Shown: positions 18,926-29,032, numbered from the stretch's first letter. The stretch: 64,000 nt of DNA from Rhodopseudomonas palustris (GCF_003031265.1 NZ_CP019966.1:248001-312000); one strand, 5' to 3'. Translations and numbers: made by a program. The notes: a model not told the origin generated them from the sequence alone.

Positions 18926-19672
18926 TCACCCGTCCGTCTTGTTTTTTGGCGTTTTTTGCGATTCGCCCTTTGCCCGAATGGTTTGCGCCGGCCTAGCAGC
19001 CCACAAATCCGGTCGCCGGGCCTTGGTCAGGGCCTCTGCTTCGCCCAGACGCCACGCCGCGACCTTGCCGTGATCGCCCGACAGCAGCACCTCGGGGATC
19101 GGCCGGCCCTCGAACGTCTGCGGCCGGGTGTATTGCGGATATTCCAACAGACCGGCCGAAAAGCTCTCGTCGGTCGAGGATTCCAGCTTGCCCATCACGC
19201 CCGGCAGCAGCCGGACGCAGGCATCGATCAGCGCCATCGCGGCGACCTCGCCGCCCGACAGCACGTAATCGCCGATCGAGACCTCCTCCAGCCCGCGCGC
19301 GTCGATCACCCGCTGGTCGATGCCTTCGAACCGGCCGCAGACGATCAGCGCCCCGGGGCCGGCCGCCAGCTCGGCAACGCGCGCCTGGGTCAATGGCCGA
19401 CCGCGCGGGCTCATCACCAAACGCGGGCGGTCCGCGGATGCGTCCACGGCGTCGATTGCGGCCGCCAGCACGTCCGCCCGCAGCACCATGCCGGGGCCGC
19501 CGCCCGCCGGAGTGTCGTCGACGCTGCGGTGTCGGTCAGTGGCCGAGTCCCGGATATCGCGCGCCTCCAGGCCCCACAGCCCGGACGCCAGCGCCCGCCC
19601 CGCCAGGCTGACGCCGAGCGGGCCGGGAAACATCTCCGGAAACAGGGTGAGGACAGTGGCGCGCCAGGTCAT
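18926..19672 (-). CDS. trmD: tRNA (guanine-37-N1)-methyltransferase
   Basis: 248 residues. It methylates G37 next to the anticodon using S-adenosylmethionine, preventing frameshifting. The trefoil-knot SPOUT signature is clear: [19 protein letters not shown], the SPRGRPLTQ loop, [15 protein letters not shown] and the binding loop [14 protein letters not shown]. The order rpsP-rimM-trmD-rplS is conserved across bacteria. Confidence 0.97.
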   Translation of the reverse strand: MTWRATVLTLFPEMFPGPLGVSLAGRALASGLWGLEARDIRDSATDRHRSVDDTPAGGGPGMVLRADVLAAAIDAVDASADRPRLVMSPRGRPLTQARVAELAAGPGALIVCGRFEGIDQRVIDARGLEEVSIGDYVLSGGEVAAMALIDACVRLLPGVMGKLESSTDESFSAGLLEYPQYTRPQTFEGRPIPEVLLSGDHGKVAAWRLGEAEALTKARRPDLWAARPAQTIRAKGESQKTPKNKTDG

Positions 19673-19695
19673 GCAGGGCCTGCAACAGGTGAGGC

Positions 19696-19770
19696 GTCAT
19701 GCGCGGGCTTGACCCGCGCATCCATCATCTTCGCGAGACGATGGATCGCCGGGTCGGGCCCGGCGATGAC
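19696..19770. repeat. Palindromic repeat family B, full copy
   Basis: Two hairpins (GTCATGCGCGGGCTTGACCC half and CGCCGGGTCGGGCCCGGCG half) joined by a spacer. Same layout as 4291-4362. It is inserted between rimM and trmD inside the operon, so it is transcribed. Confidence 0.8.
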
Positions 19771-19814
19771 CACAGAGAATGTAGCAGCGTTCGGCCGGAC
19801 CGATCGACGCGCCT

Positions 19815-20357
<543 letters not shown>

Positions 20358-20678
20358 TTACTTGCCGTCAGCGGCCTTGCGCTCCTTGCGCGGCACCGCC
20401 TTCTCGGGGTTGTTGCGGGCTTCACGCTTGCGGACACCGGCGGTGTCGAGGAAGCGGGCCACGCGGTCCGACGGCTGCGCGCCCTTGGCGAGCCAATCCT
20501 TGACCTTGTCGAGGTCGAGCTTGAGGCGGGCTTCGTTGTCCTTCGCCATCAGCGGATTGAAGTAGCCGAGACGCTCGATGAAGCGGCCATCGCGCGGGAA
20601 GCGCGAGTCGGCGACGACGACGTGATAGAACGGGCGCTTCTTGGTACCAGCGCGCGCGAGGCGGATGACGACGGACAT
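20358..20678 (-). CDS. rpsP: 30S ribosomal protein S16
   Basis: 106 residues. The [20 protein letters not shown] start, [20 protein letters not shown] block and [12 protein letters not shown] segment define bS16. A basic, low-complexity tail after about residue 85 is common in alphaproteobacteria. The ATG at 20678 has an AGGAG-type site (GGAGATCCGC) upstream. Confidence 0.97.
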   Translation of the reverse strand: MSVVIRLARAGTKKRPFYHVVVADSRFPRDGRFIERLGYFNPLMAKDNEARLKLDLDKVKDWLAKGAQPSDRVARFLDTAGVRKREARNNPEKAVPRKERKAADGK

Positions 20679-20733
20679 TGCGGATCTCCTAGGTGGGGGT
20701 TCGTGTGTGTGTTTGTGACTAAATGATTAGTTC

Positions 20734-20829
20734 GTCATTCCGGGGCGCGCGAAGCGCGAACCCGGAATCCCGAGCTGTTCTGGGAGAGAGAGATTCCGGG
20801 TTCGCCGCTGCGCGGCGCCCCGGAATGAC
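20734..20829. repeat. Palindromic repeat family A, copy 3
   Basis: The cleanest copy: the left end GTCATTCCGGGGCGCGCG and the right end CGGCGCCCCGGAATGAC pair almost fully, with inner arms GAACCCGGAATCC and GATTCCGGGTTC. It lies between ffh and rpsP, in the transcribed region of the block. Confidence 0.85.
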
Positions 20830-20851
20830 AAAAGCGAGGGAGTGCTCGGGC

Positions 20852-22396
20852 TCATTTCTTCTTCCCGAGGAAGCCGCCGAGGCCCGGCAACGTCGGCTTG
20901 CCGGACAGGCCGGTAAGGCCCGGCAGATTGGGCATGCCGCCGCGCAGCGACGCCGGCAGATCCTTCGGCAACTCCGGCAGCCCTTCGGGCATGTCGCCGC
21001 TCTTCATCTTTTCCTGCATCGCCCTGATCTCGTCCGGCGAGGGCAGACCGCCGCCGAAGCCCATCGCCTTGGCGAAGCCAGCCATCGGGCCGCCCTTGCC
21101 GCGACCCACGGCCTTCATCATGTCGGCCATGTTGCGATGCATCTTCAGCAGCTTGTTGACGTCCTCGACCTTGATGCCGGCGCCGGCGGCGATGCGCTTC
21201 TTGCGGCTGGCCTTGAGGATGTCGGGGTTCTTGCGCTCCTCGCGGGTCATCGAATCGATGATCGCAACCTGGCGCTTGAGCACCTTGTCGTCGATCCCGG
21301 CAGCCGCGATCTGGTTCTTCATCTTCGAGATGCCGGGCATCAGACCCATCAGGCCGCCGATGCCGCCCATCTTGGTCATCTGCAGCAGCTGATCGCGCAA
21401 GTCCGTCAGATCGAACTTGCCCTTGCGCATCTTCTCGGCGACGGCGGCGGCCTTTTCGGCATCCAGCGTCGCAGCAGCCTTTTCGACCAGCGAGACGATG
21501 TCGCCCATGCCGAGGATGCGGCTGGCGATCCGGCTCGGATGGAAGTCTTCGAGGGCGTCGGTCTTTTCGCCGGTGCCCATGAGCTTGATCGGCTTACCGG
21601 TGACGGCACGCATCGACAGCGCGGCACCGCCGCGGCCGTCGCCGTCGATACGGGTCAGCACGATGCCGGTGAGGCCGACGCGCTGATCGAACGCGCGGGC
21701 GAGGTTGACGGCGTCCTGACCGGTCAGCGAGTCGGCGACCAGCAGCACTTCGTGCGGATTGGCGGCAGCTTTGATCTCGGCCGCCTCGGTCATCATCTCT
21801 TCGTCGAGCGTGGTGCGGCCGGCGGTGTCGAGCAGCACGACGTCGTAGCCGCCGAGCTTGCCGGCTTCCATCGCACGCCGGGCGATATCCGGCGGCTGCT
21901 GACCGGCGACGATCGGCAGCGTGTCGATCGAAAGATCGCGGCCGAGCACCGCGAGCTGCTCCATCGCGGCCGGACGATAGACGTCGAGCGAAGCCATCAG
22001 CACCTTGCGCTTGTCGCGCTCGGTCATGCGGCGCGCCAGCTTGGCGGTGGTGGTGGTCTTACCTGAGCCTTGCAGACCGACCATCATGATCGGCACCGGC
22101 GGCACGGCGTTGAGGTCGATCGACTGAACTTCGGACCCCAGCGTGGCGATCAGCTCGTCATTGACGATCTTGACCACCATCTGGCCGGGCTTGACCGACT
22201 TGACGACGGTGGCGCCGACCGCCTGCTCGCGGACCCGCTCGGTGAACGAGCGAACCACTTCGAGCGCGACATCGGCTTCCAGCAGCGCGCGACGGATTTC
22301 GCGCATCGCCGCATCGACATCGGCCTCGCTAAGCGCACCGCGCCCGGTCAGCCGATCGAGAATGCCACCCAGCTTTTCCGACAGATTGTCGAACAT
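20852..22396 (-). CDS. ffh: Signal recognition particle protein Ffh
   Basis: 514 residues. It binds signal peptides of nascent membrane proteins with 4.5S RNA and docks with FtsY. N domain at about 1-90; GTPase G domain with GLQGSGKTTTTAKLAR (P-loop), DVYRPAAMEQL, DTAGR and TRIDGDGRGGAAL; methionine-rich M domain from about 300 (MGGIGGLMGLMPGI, GAGIKVEDVNKLLKMHRNMADMM). The C-terminal Gly/Pro/Leu-rich tail is normal for the group. First gene of the block; the 454 bp upstream have no gene. Confidence 0.97.
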   Translation of the reverse strand: MFDNLSEKLGGILDRLTGRGALSEADVDAAMREIRRALLEADVALEVVRSFTERVREQAVGATVVKSVKPGQMVVKIVNDELIATLGSEVQSIDLNAVPPVPIMMVGLQGSGKTTTTAKLARRMTERDKRKVLMASLDVYRPAAMEQLAVLGRDLSIDTLPIVAGQQPPDIARRAMEAGKLGGYDVVLLDTAGRTTLDEEMMTEAAEIKAAANPHEVLLVADSLTGQDAVNLARAFDQRVGLTGIVLTRIDGDGRGGAALSMRAVTGKPIKLMGTGEKTDALEDFHPSRIASRILGMGDIVSLVEKAAATLDAEKAAAVAEKMRKGKFDLTDLRDQLLQMTKMGGIGGLMGLMPGISKMKNQIAAAGIDDKVLKRQVAIIDSMTREERKNPDILKASRKKRIAAGAGIKVEDVNKLLKMHRNMADMMKAVGRGKGGPMAGFAKAMGFGGGLPSPDEIRAMQEKMKSGDMPEGLPELPKDLPASLRGGMPNLPGLTGLSGKPTLPGLGGFLGKKK

Positions 22397-22850
22397 CGGC
22401 CCAATTCCAGCGACGGCCTTCCGGCGAAAGGCCTACAAAACCAAACACTTATGGCGCCCGAGGGCGCATCGCGCTGTCGGACGTTGACCTCCGGCCTCTT
22501 AGGACCGGGCGGCGGATCGAAAGACAAGCCTTTCGAGAATTCGGCGATCCATACGCGCTCGACGGGCGAAGCGCAAGACTGGTCCGCCGGCGCGCGGTTT
22601 CGTCTCCTGCAAGGCACCCCGTGCGCGCGGCCGGCACCTCCCTCGGCGAGGGTACTATTGTGTAGGGCCGGAGGCGTCCGGGTCCCATAGCGAGACAGAC
22701 CGGTCGAATTCGCAAGGCCCGCTTAAGGCGAATTTCGGCAAGTCGCCGCCCACGCCGCCGCTCCCCGTAGTTCTACAAGCTCCCGGACCTCGGGACGGCT
22801 GCTATAGCGCCGCCCCGCTCTGAACTTGCTGCTTTCCGGTTAATCTCGAC
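22397..22850. other. Gene-free region upstream of ffh
   Basis: 454 bp between the divergent ffh and the antitoxin relic. It presumably holds the ffh promoter. A short inverted repeat lies near 22416-22434. No convincing ORF or RNA gene was seen. Confidence 0.45.
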
Positions 22851-23119
22851 ATGAAATTCGTGAAGCTTGCAGATGCCCGCGCTGCGATCGAGCAGCTGCT
22901 CGACGAGGTCGAACGCGGTGAGACGATCATCATCACCCGCGGCGTCCGCCCCGCCGCAAAGCCGGCGAGCCGCAGGAGCAATGGCGGACCGCGATGCAGG
23001 ACCTTCGCGACCTGAAAAAGGGCGCCGGCCTCGCCTCGATTGAAGACCTGCTGCAATGGCGCGAGGAACAGCGAAAGGCTGCCCGCGGCCGGCGGACCGC
23101 GCCGATCCGGTGGATCTGA
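22851..23119 (+). pseudogene. Frameshifted Phd/YefM-type antitoxin relic
   Basis: Frame 1 starts ATG at 22851 and gives KFVKLADARAAIEQLLDEV, then ERGETIIITRG, the typical N-terminal DNA-binding part of prevent-host-death antitoxins, but stops at 23015. A second frame, offset as if one base were lost, continues from about 22945 to a TGA at 23117-23119 and encodes a toxin-binding-like C-terminus (MQDLRDLKKGAGLASIEDL, then LQWREEQR). Joined, the two make an antitoxin of about 89 residues. No PIN or other toxin gene follows in the next 220 bp, so this looks like an orphan decayed antitoxin. A sequencing error is possible. Confidence 0.7.
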
Positions 23120-23339
23120 CGACCGGTAAACCTTGCCGTCCGAGCGACCGCGCTTAGATGACCAGTCCACACACGGGTCGAGCGTGATGAACCTTCGCAA
23201 GGCCGCCGGAACAACCGGCGCCAATCCTGACTTCTCCCTCCATCAGCCCTTGACGATCGTTTGCCTGCCGGACCGGGCTCCGTGATGCGCTTGGCGCAGC
23301 TTCACAAGCTCGCGGCTCGGTTGATCGGCACGTGACTGC

Positions 23340-24401
23340 ATGACGTTGATCACGCGCCGCCGCCTGCTGGCGGCCGCTGCCGGCCTTGCCGCCACGGCCG
23401 GGCTCTCCTCCCTTTGGATCTCCCGCATGAGCTATTACCAAGGCCCGGTCACCGATCACTTCGATGGCACGCGCTTCTTCGATCCCGATGGGGCGCCGCC
23501 GAAGAGCTTCTGGGAGGTGATGCGCTGGCGATTCAGCCACAAGCCGGCGCAATGGCCCGAATGGGCTCCGAGCCCGTTCGCCGACACTCCGCCGCCGCGT
23601 GTCGACGGCGCCGGCGTCAGGCTGGTTTATGTCGGCCATGCGAGCTGGCTGATCCAGACCGCCGGACTGAACATCCTGATCGACCCGGTATGGTCGGAGC
23701 GGGTGTCGCCGGTCAGCTTCGCCGGGCCCAAACGGCACAACGATCCGGGCATCGCGTTCGACCGGCTGCCGAAGATCGACGTGGTGCTGGTGTCGCACGG
23801 CCACTACGACCATCTCGACCTTACCACGCTGTCGCGGCTTGCTGCTGCGCATGCGCCGCGGGTGATCACGCCGCTCGGCAACGATCTGACCATGACGGCG
23901 CACGATGCCACGATCCGCGCCGAAGCTTATGATTGGAGCGACCGCGTCGAGCTGAATGATCGCGTCGCAGTGACGCTGGTGCCGACCCGGCATTGGACCG
24001 CGCGCGGCCTGTTCGACCGCAACCGCGCGCTGTGGGCCAGCTTCGTGCTCGAAACGCCCGCCGGCAAGATCTACGTGGTGTGCGATTCCGGCTATGGCGA
24101 TGGCCGGCACTTCCGCCGCGTTCGCGACGCCCATGCGCCGCTGAAGCTGGCGATTCTGCCGATCGGCGCCTATGAGCCGCGCTGGTTCATGCAGGATCAG
24201 CACATGAATCCGGCCGACGCCGTGAAGGCGCTGGCCGATTGCGGCGCCGAGCGGGCACTCGCCAATCACCACGGCACCTTCCAGCTCACCGACGAGGCGA
24301 TCGACGCCCCCGAGCAAGCTCTGTATGCGGCGCTCGATGCCGAAAGCGTGCCGCGCGAGCGGTTTCCGGTGCTGAAGCCCGGGCAGGTGTTCGAGCTGTG
24401 A
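23340..24401 (+). CDS. MBL-fold metallohydrolase, NAPE-PLD/UlaG-like
   Basis: 353 residues. It begins with an RRR and hydrophobic N-terminus (RRRLLAAAAGLAATAGL) that could be a Tat-type signal or anchor. The metallo-beta-lactamase fold is shown by YVGHASWLIQT, DPVWSERVSPVSFAGPKRH, SHGHYDHLD (HxHxDH metal motif), VPTRHWTARG and the later D and H residues in VCDSGYGDG and NHHGTFQ. The FAGPKRHN block is typical of N-acyl-phosphatidylethanolamine phospholipase D-like enzymes. The physiological substrate is unknown. Confidence 0.85.
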   Translation: MTLITRRRLLAAAAGLAATAGLSSLWISRMSYYQGPVTDHFDGTRFFDPDGAPPKSFWEVMRWRFSHKPAQWPEWAPSPFADTPPPRVDGAGVRLVYVGHASWLIQTAGLNILIDPVWSERVSPVSFAGPKRHNDPGIAFDRLPKIDVVLVSHGHYDHLDLTTLSRLAAAHAPRVITPLGNDLTMTAHDATIRAEAYDWSDRVELNDRVAVTLVPTRHWTARGLFDRNRALWASFVLETPAGKIYVVCDSGYGDGRHFRRVRDAHAPLKLAILPIGAYEPRWFMQDQHMNPADAVKALADCGAERALANHHGTFQLTDEAIDAPEQALYAALDAESVPRERFPVLKPGQVFEL

Positions 24402-24410
24402 GCGCCGCGC

Positions 24411-25106
24411 TTACTGCGCCTTGATGCCCCAGTTCACCGTGACCGACACGTTCAAGGTCTGCTCGCCCGGCGCCACCTGAGCGCCGGTCGACAGATCCGC
24501 CGCCATCTTGCGCATCGGCACCATGCCGGGGGCGGAATCTTCGGCAATCGACAGCGGCGCACCGAGCGTGAGACCAGCGGCGCGCGCGTAGATCTCGGCC
24601 TTGCGGCGCGCATCGGCGACCGCTGCGGTCCGCGCTTCGTCGAGCAGCTTGGATGCATCGCTGACGGTGAAGCTGATGCCGCGCACCTCATTGGCGCCCG
24701 CCACCATCAGCCGATCGAGAATCCCCGCCACCGCCGCGATGTCGCGCACCCGCACCGACACGATGTTCTTGGCGACGTAGCCGGTGACTTCGCTTGGACC
24801 GGGGCGGTCGGCATATTGCGGCTGCAACGACAACTGCGAGGTCTGGATATCCTTGCCGTCGATGCCGGCGTTCTTCAACTCCAGCAGCACTTTGCCCATT
24901 GCCAAATTGGTGGCTTCCGCCGCCGCGCGGGCGGACTTGGCGAAGTTCGACACCCCGGCTTCGATCATGGCGGTGTCGGGCGCGACCGACTTCTGCGCTT
25001 CGCCGCGCACGACGATACCCGGCGGCGGGGCGTCCTGGGCACGCGCCGGCAACGCGACGAGCAGGCAGCAAGCGGCAGCAACGGAAACAGAGCGGAGCAT
25101 GTTCAT
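24411..25106 (-). CDS. SIMPL (DUF541) domain protein, exported
   Basis: 231 residues. A signal peptide (SVSVAAACCLLVALPARA) is followed by a SIMPL domain: GIVVRGEAQKSVAPDTAMIEAGV start, ISVRVRD-like VSVRVRDIAAVAGILD, and ARRKAEIYARAAGLTLGAPLSI near residue 180. Family members are periplasmic or outer-membrane proteins (for example YggE) linked to oxidative stress, mechanism unclear. The start overlaps the stop of the upstream 25103-25924 gene by 4 nt, so the two are translationally coupled. Confidence 0.85.
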   Translation of the reverse strand: MNMLRSVSVAAACCLLVALPARAQDAPPPGIVVRGEAQKSVAPDTAMIEAGVSNFAKSARAAAEATNLAMGKVLLELKNAGIDGKDIQTSQLSLQPQYADRPGPSEVTGYVAKNIVSVRVRDIAAVAGILDRLMVAGANEVRGISFTVSDASKLLDEARTAAVADARRKAEIYARAAGLTLGAPLSIAEDSAPGMVPMRKMAADLSTGAQVAPGEQTLNVSVTVNWGIKAQ

Positions 25107-25924
25107 TTCATCGGCACGTAAACGTTGATCACCAATTTGTCTTCGGCGGTCTTCAGCGGGTCGGTGATGTATTCCTCGATGAAGGTGTCCTTGGCCTCGA
25201 GCTTCTTGTCGTCGAGGAAGTTGGTGATCGCCTCGTAGGTGTTGTCCATGTTGTCGTAGGAGCCGCGGTGGACGAACTTGAGCGCCTTGCCGTCGGGCGA
25301 CTTGCCGATGCTCATCGACTTGGCGAGGTTCTTCGGCTCCTGCGGCACCGGCACCTGAGCCTGGAAGGTGAAGCCGGTATCGTCGGTCGAGGTGTAGACG
25401 ATCATCGGGTTGCCGTTCGGCGCGATGCCCTGCTTGTCGAGCAGCGCCGTCAGCGACTTGAACGCGTCCATCAAACTGTCGAATGCGTTATCCCAGTTCG
25501 CCTTGCCCTTCAGGATCACCACCGTCTTCGGCTCCAGCGTGGTCTCCTCGCCGAACGGATCGGCGGTCTGCACCGGCGCCGGCGTGGACGGCGCCGCGGG
25601 GGTCTGGGCCGCTGACGGGGGCGTGGCGGGAGCCGGCGTCACAGCTGGTGTCTCGCTCGCCGTCGGCGGCGTCGCTGGGGCAGAGGTCGACGGCGCAGAG
25701 GTCGACGGATTTGCCGGGGTGGCAGGTGCCGGCGTGGCCTGAGCCGGTGCCGGCTGGGTCGGCGCAGTCTGAGCCGGCGCCGGTGCTGCGGCTGCCGGCT
25801 TGTCCTTGGTGTCCTTGCTGGCGTCGGGGGCGGTCTGGGCTGATGCGCCGGCGATGCCGAGCGTCAGCACCAGCGCCGGCATCAGCCCGACGCGCGTAAC
25901 ACCAAACAGGCAGGGGCGTTCCAT
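25103..25924 (-). CDS. Exported protein with a GyrI-like effector-binding domain
   Basis: 273 residues from the ATG at 25924. A signal peptide (ALVLTLGIAGASA) is followed by a Pro/Ala/Thr-rich linker of about 85 residues, then a domain of about 155 residues resembling the GyrI/SOUL-type small-molecule-binding fold (NGNPMIVYTSTDDTGFTFQA, VHRGSYDNMDNTYEAITNFL, EEYITDPLKTAEDKLVINVY). That fold normally sits in the cytoplasm in MerR/AraC regulators; here it is exported on a linker. It overlaps the SIMPL gene by 4 nt. Function unknown. Confidence 0.8.
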   Translation of the reverse strand: MERPCLFGVTRVGLMPALVLTLGIAGASAQTAPDASKDTKDKPAAAAPAPAQTAPTQPAPAQATPAPATPANPSTSAPSTSAPATPPTASETPAVTPAPATPPSAAQTPAAPSTPAPVQTADPFGEETTLEPKTVVILKGKANWDNAFDSLMDAFKSLTALLDKQGIAPNGNPMIVYTSTDDTGFTFQAQVPVPQEPKNLAKSMSIGKSPDGKALKFVHRGSYDNMDNTYEAITNFLDDKKLEAKDTFIEEYITDPLKTAEDKLVINVYVPMK

Positions 25925-26159
25925 TCCATCTCTCCCAAGGCCACCGCGAACGTCGCCCGACCTTCCCGCGTGGCGCAGCATCGGACTTGCGCCAATCACC
26001 GAGTCGAGCGGCTCCTCATAACATCCGATCCGCGATTTCGTCCCGTCCTGGCGAGCCATGCGATGACGGTGTGGCTTCCCTGTGGCCGTGCGGCGCTGCG
26101 GGCGGCAGACTGGCCAAACCGGACCGGGTTCGCCATATAGGCGCGGCGAGGACGAGAGC

Positions 26160-27041
26160 ATGAGCGCGCTGGACAACCGCCTGTTCGCCAAGATGAACGG
26201 CATCGGCAACGAAATCGTGGTGGTCGACCTGCGCGATCAGCCGGCGCCGGTGACGCCGGCCGATGCGCGGGCGGTGGCGGCTCACGTGCCCTACGATCAG
26301 TTGATGCTGCTGCAGCCGGCCCGGCTGCCCGGCACCGAAGCCTTCGTCCGGATTTACAACAACGACGGCTCCGAATCCGGCGCCTGCGGCAACGGCATGC
26401 GCTGCGTCGCGCGGCAGATGTTTGCCGGCAGCGACCAGAACGGCCTGACCTTCGAGACCCGCGCCGGCCTGCTCAATTGCTGGCGCGGCCCGGCCGACGG
26501 CCTCTTCACCGTCGACATGGGCGAGCCGAAGTTCGGCTGGCAGGACATTCCGCTGGCCGAGGAATTCCGCGACACCCGGATGATCGAATTGCAGATCGGC
26601 CCGATCGACGCGCCAGTGCTGCACACGCCGTCGGTCGTCAGCATGGGCAACCCGCACGCGATCTTCTGGGTCGACGATGTGAACGCCTACGATCTCGGCC
26701 GGTTCGGACCATTGCTGGAGAACCATCCGATCTTCCCGGAGCGCGCCAACATCACGCTCGCCCATATCGTCGATCGCCAGCACATCACGATGCGGACCTG
26801 GGAGCGCGGCGCCGGGCTGACAAAGGCGTGCGGCTCGGCCGCCTGCGCGACCGCGGTCGCGGCGGCGCGGCTGAAGCGCGCCGAACGGACCGTCGACATG
26901 ACGCTGCCGGGCGGCCAGCTCAGCATCGAGTGGCGCGAGAGCGACAACCACGTGCTGATGACCGGCGGCGCCGAATTCGAGTTCGAAGGCCGGTTCGATC
27001 CGGCGCTGTTCACCGGCGCGCTCGACCCGACTGGCGCCTGA
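26160..27041 (+). CDS. dapF: Diaminopimelate epimerase
   Basis: 293 residues. It converts LL- to meso-diaminopimelate for lysine and peptidoglycan. Catalytic cysteines are Cys76 in [10 protein letters not shown] and Cys224 in KACGSAAC, the two-base mechanism pair. The [15 protein letters not shown] start is characteristic. The ATG at 26160 is used rather than upstream in-frame codons because of that start and a GAGGACGAGAG site. The stop overlaps the mtaB start (TGATG-type overlap). Confidence 0.97.
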   Translation: MSALDNRLFAKMNGIGNEIVVVDLRDQPAPVTPADARAVAAHVPYDQLMLLQPARLPGTEAFVRIYNNDGSESGACGNGMRCVARQMFAGSDQNGLTFETRAGLLNCWRGPADGLFTVDMGEPKFGWQDIPLAEEFRDTRMIELQIGPIDAPVLHTPSVVSMGNPHAIFWVDDVNAYDLGRFGPLLENHPIFPERANITLAHIVDRQHITMRTWERGAGLTKACGSAACATAVAAARLKRAERTVDMTLPGGQLSIEWRESDNHVLMTGGAEFEFEGRFDPALFTGALDPTGA

Positions 27042-28312
27042 TGGCCGTCGAGGTCGTCACCTTCGGCTGCCGCCTCAACGCGTTCGAGTCCGAGCTGATC
27101 CGGCGCGAGGCTGAAGGCGCCGGTCTCTCGGACACCATCGTGGTCAACAGTTGCGCGGTGACCAACGAGGCGGTGGCGCAGGCGCGGCAGCAGATCCGCA
27201 AGCTGAAGCGCGCGCGCCCCGAGGCCCGCATCATCGTGACCGGCTGCGCGGCTCAGACCGAGCCGGCGACATTCGCCGCGATGGCCGAAGTCGACCGGGT
27301 GATCGGCAATGACGACAAGACCCGCAGCGAGGCCTGGCATGCAGCCAAAGGCGCGCTTAAGGCGGGCCCCAGCTTCGGGCTCGAAACCGAGCAGAAAATC
27401 GCGGTCGCCAACATCATGGCGGTGCGCGAGATGGCGCCGCATCTGCTGGACGGGTACCAGAGCGGACTGCCGCGGGTGTTCGTGCAGGTGCAGAACGGCT
27501 GCGACCATCGCTGCACCTTCTGCATCATCCCATATGGCCGCGGGAATTCCCGCTCGGTACCGGTCGGGGCGGTGGTCGAGCAGGTGCGGCGGTTGGCCGA
27601 GCGCGGCCACGGCGAGATCGTGCTGACCGGGGTCGACCTCACCAGCTACGGCGCCGACCTGCCGGGCACGCCGAAGCTCGGCACCCTGGTTAAGAAAGTG
27701 TTGCGGCACGTGCCGGAGCTGCAGCGGCTGCGGATCTCGTCGATCGATCAGGTTGAGGCCGATCGCGACCTGATCGATGCGCTTGCCACCGAGCCGCGGC
27801 TGATGCCGCATCTGCACCTGTCACTGCAGGCCGGCGACGATCTGATCCTCAAACGGATGAAGCGCCGGCATGCGCGGGCCGACGCGGTCGCATTCTGCGC
27901 CGAGGCCCGGCGGCTGCGGCCGGACATCACGCTCGGCGCCGATCTGATCGCCGGGTTTCCGACCGAGACCGACGAGATGTTTCAGCGCTCGCTCGACTTG
28001 GTCGAGGAATGCGGCCTGACGTTTCTGCATGTGTTTCCATATTCGCCGCGGCCCGGCACGCCGGCCGCGCGGATGCCGCAGCTCGATGGCCGCGTGATCC
28101 GCGATCGCGCCGCCCGGCTCCGCGCCGCCGGCGATGCAGCGCTGCAGCGGCGGCTGGCCGCCGAGATCGGCACGACCCGCGCGGTGCTGATCGAGAGCCC
28201 GACGCAGGGCCGCACCGAGCACTTCCTCCCGGTCGCGATCTCAGGCGCGACGCCCGGAGATGTGCAGACCCTGCGGATCACCGGGAACGACGGCGCGCGG
28301 CTGACCGTATAG
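27041..28312 (+). CDS. mtaB: tRNA t6A37 methylthiotransferase
   Basis: 423 residues. A radical-SAM enzyme that converts t6A37 to ms2t6A37 in ANN-decoding tRNAs. The N-terminal domain has three cysteines (TFGCRLN, NSCAVT, TGCAAQ) for one cluster. The radical-SAM cluster CxxxCxxC is Cys154, Cys158, Cys161 (CDHRCTFC), and the tail holds a TRAM-like domain. Its ATG shares one base with the dapF stop, so translation is coupled. tsaD, which makes the t6A substrate, lies 2.3 kb away. Confidence 0.93.
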   Translation: MAVEVVTFGCRLNAFESELIRREAEGAGLSDTIVVNSCAVTNEAVAQARQQIRKLKRARPEARIIVTGCAAQTEPATFAAMAEVDRVIGNDDKTRSEAWHAAKGALKAGPSFGLETEQKIAVANIMAVREMAPHLLDGYQSGLPRVFVQVQNGCDHRCTFCIIPYGRGNSRSVPVGAVVEQVRRLAERGHGEIVLTGVDLTSYGADLPGTPKLGTLVKKVLRHVPELQRLRISSIDQVEADRDLIDALATEPRLMPHLHLSLQAGDDLILKRMKRRHARADAVAFCAEARRLRPDITLGADLIAGFPTETDEMFQRSLDLVEECGLTFLHVFPYSPRPGTPAARMPQLDGRVIRDRAARLRAAGDAALQRRLAAEIGTTRAVLIESPTQGRTEHFLPVAISGATPGDVQTLRITGNDGARLTV

Positions 28313-28321
28313 CGGCGCCAA

Positions 28322-28984
28322 TTACTTCAGCGTCCACACGCCGGTGTGTTTGATTTCGGAATCTTCCAATTCGCGCGTCACCGGCACGCCGTAGCTCGCA
28401 AGCTGCACGAGTTGATCTTTCGGCAAGTAGTAGCGTCCAGGATCGCCGATCAGCACCTGCGCGCCCTGTGCTGCACGGCCTTGCAGGAAGGTGAAGGCTA
28501 GCCCGGCGATGTCCTGCTGATAGAAGATATCGCCGGCCAGCACGGCCTGCGCCGGCAGCGGATGCGGCCCGGCGAGCAGATCGTCGCCGCAGACCTCGAT
28601 CACGACGCCATTGGCCGCGGCATTGACCAGGATCGCCTCGCGGGCAAAACCATCGATATCGAACGCGGTGACGCGGCGCGCACCGGCCTTCATAGCCGCG
28701 ATCGCCACCAGCCCGGAGCCGGAAGCGAGATCGATCACATCCGTGCCGGCAACGTCCTGCGGATGATCCAGCACATAGCGCGCCAGCGCCTGTCCGCCCG
28801 CCCAGGCGAACGTCCAGAACGGCGGCGGCAACCCGGCTTCGCCAAGCTCTTCTTCAGTCTTGCTCCACAGCGGCAACGCCTCGTCGGCGACGTGCAGCAT
28901 CACCTCCGGCACGAGCGGCACCTCGCGCAGCCGGGTATTGGCATGGATGAAGGCGATGGGATCGGTAATGGCGGAGCTGCTCAT
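28322..28984 (-). CDS. Class I SAM methyltransferase, ETFB-lysine methyltransferase-like
   Basis: 220 residues. The motif I segment VIDLASGSGLVAIAAMKAG binds S-adenosylmethionine, followed by an acidic ARRVTAFDID. The PPPFWTFAWAGGQALARYVLD segment and the IFYQQDIAGLAFTFL block match the family that methylates lysines on the electron-transfer flavoprotein beta subunit or related proteins. The target is inferred only from family resemblance. It is convergent with mtaB, 9 bp apart. Confidence 0.8.
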   Translation of the reverse strand: MSSSAITDPIAFIHANTRLREVPLVPEVMLHVADEALPLWSKTEEELGEAGLPPPFWTFAWAGGQALARYVLDHPQDVAGTDVIDLASGSGLVAIAAMKAGARRVTAFDIDGFAREAILVNAAANGVVIEVCGDDLLAGPHPLPAQAVLAGDIFYQQDIAGLAFTFLQGRAAQGAQVLIGDPGRYYLPKDQLVQLASYGVPVTRELEDSEIKHTGVWTLK

Positions 28985-29032
28985 CGCGCGGTGATGGGCG
29001 AGCGGCGGAGAGATGTAAAGCGATCACCATCC

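Noticed and set aside
23120..23339. PIN/VapC-type toxin following the antitoxin relic
   Set aside because: No frame shows the conserved acidic residues or length of a PIN domain in this interval.
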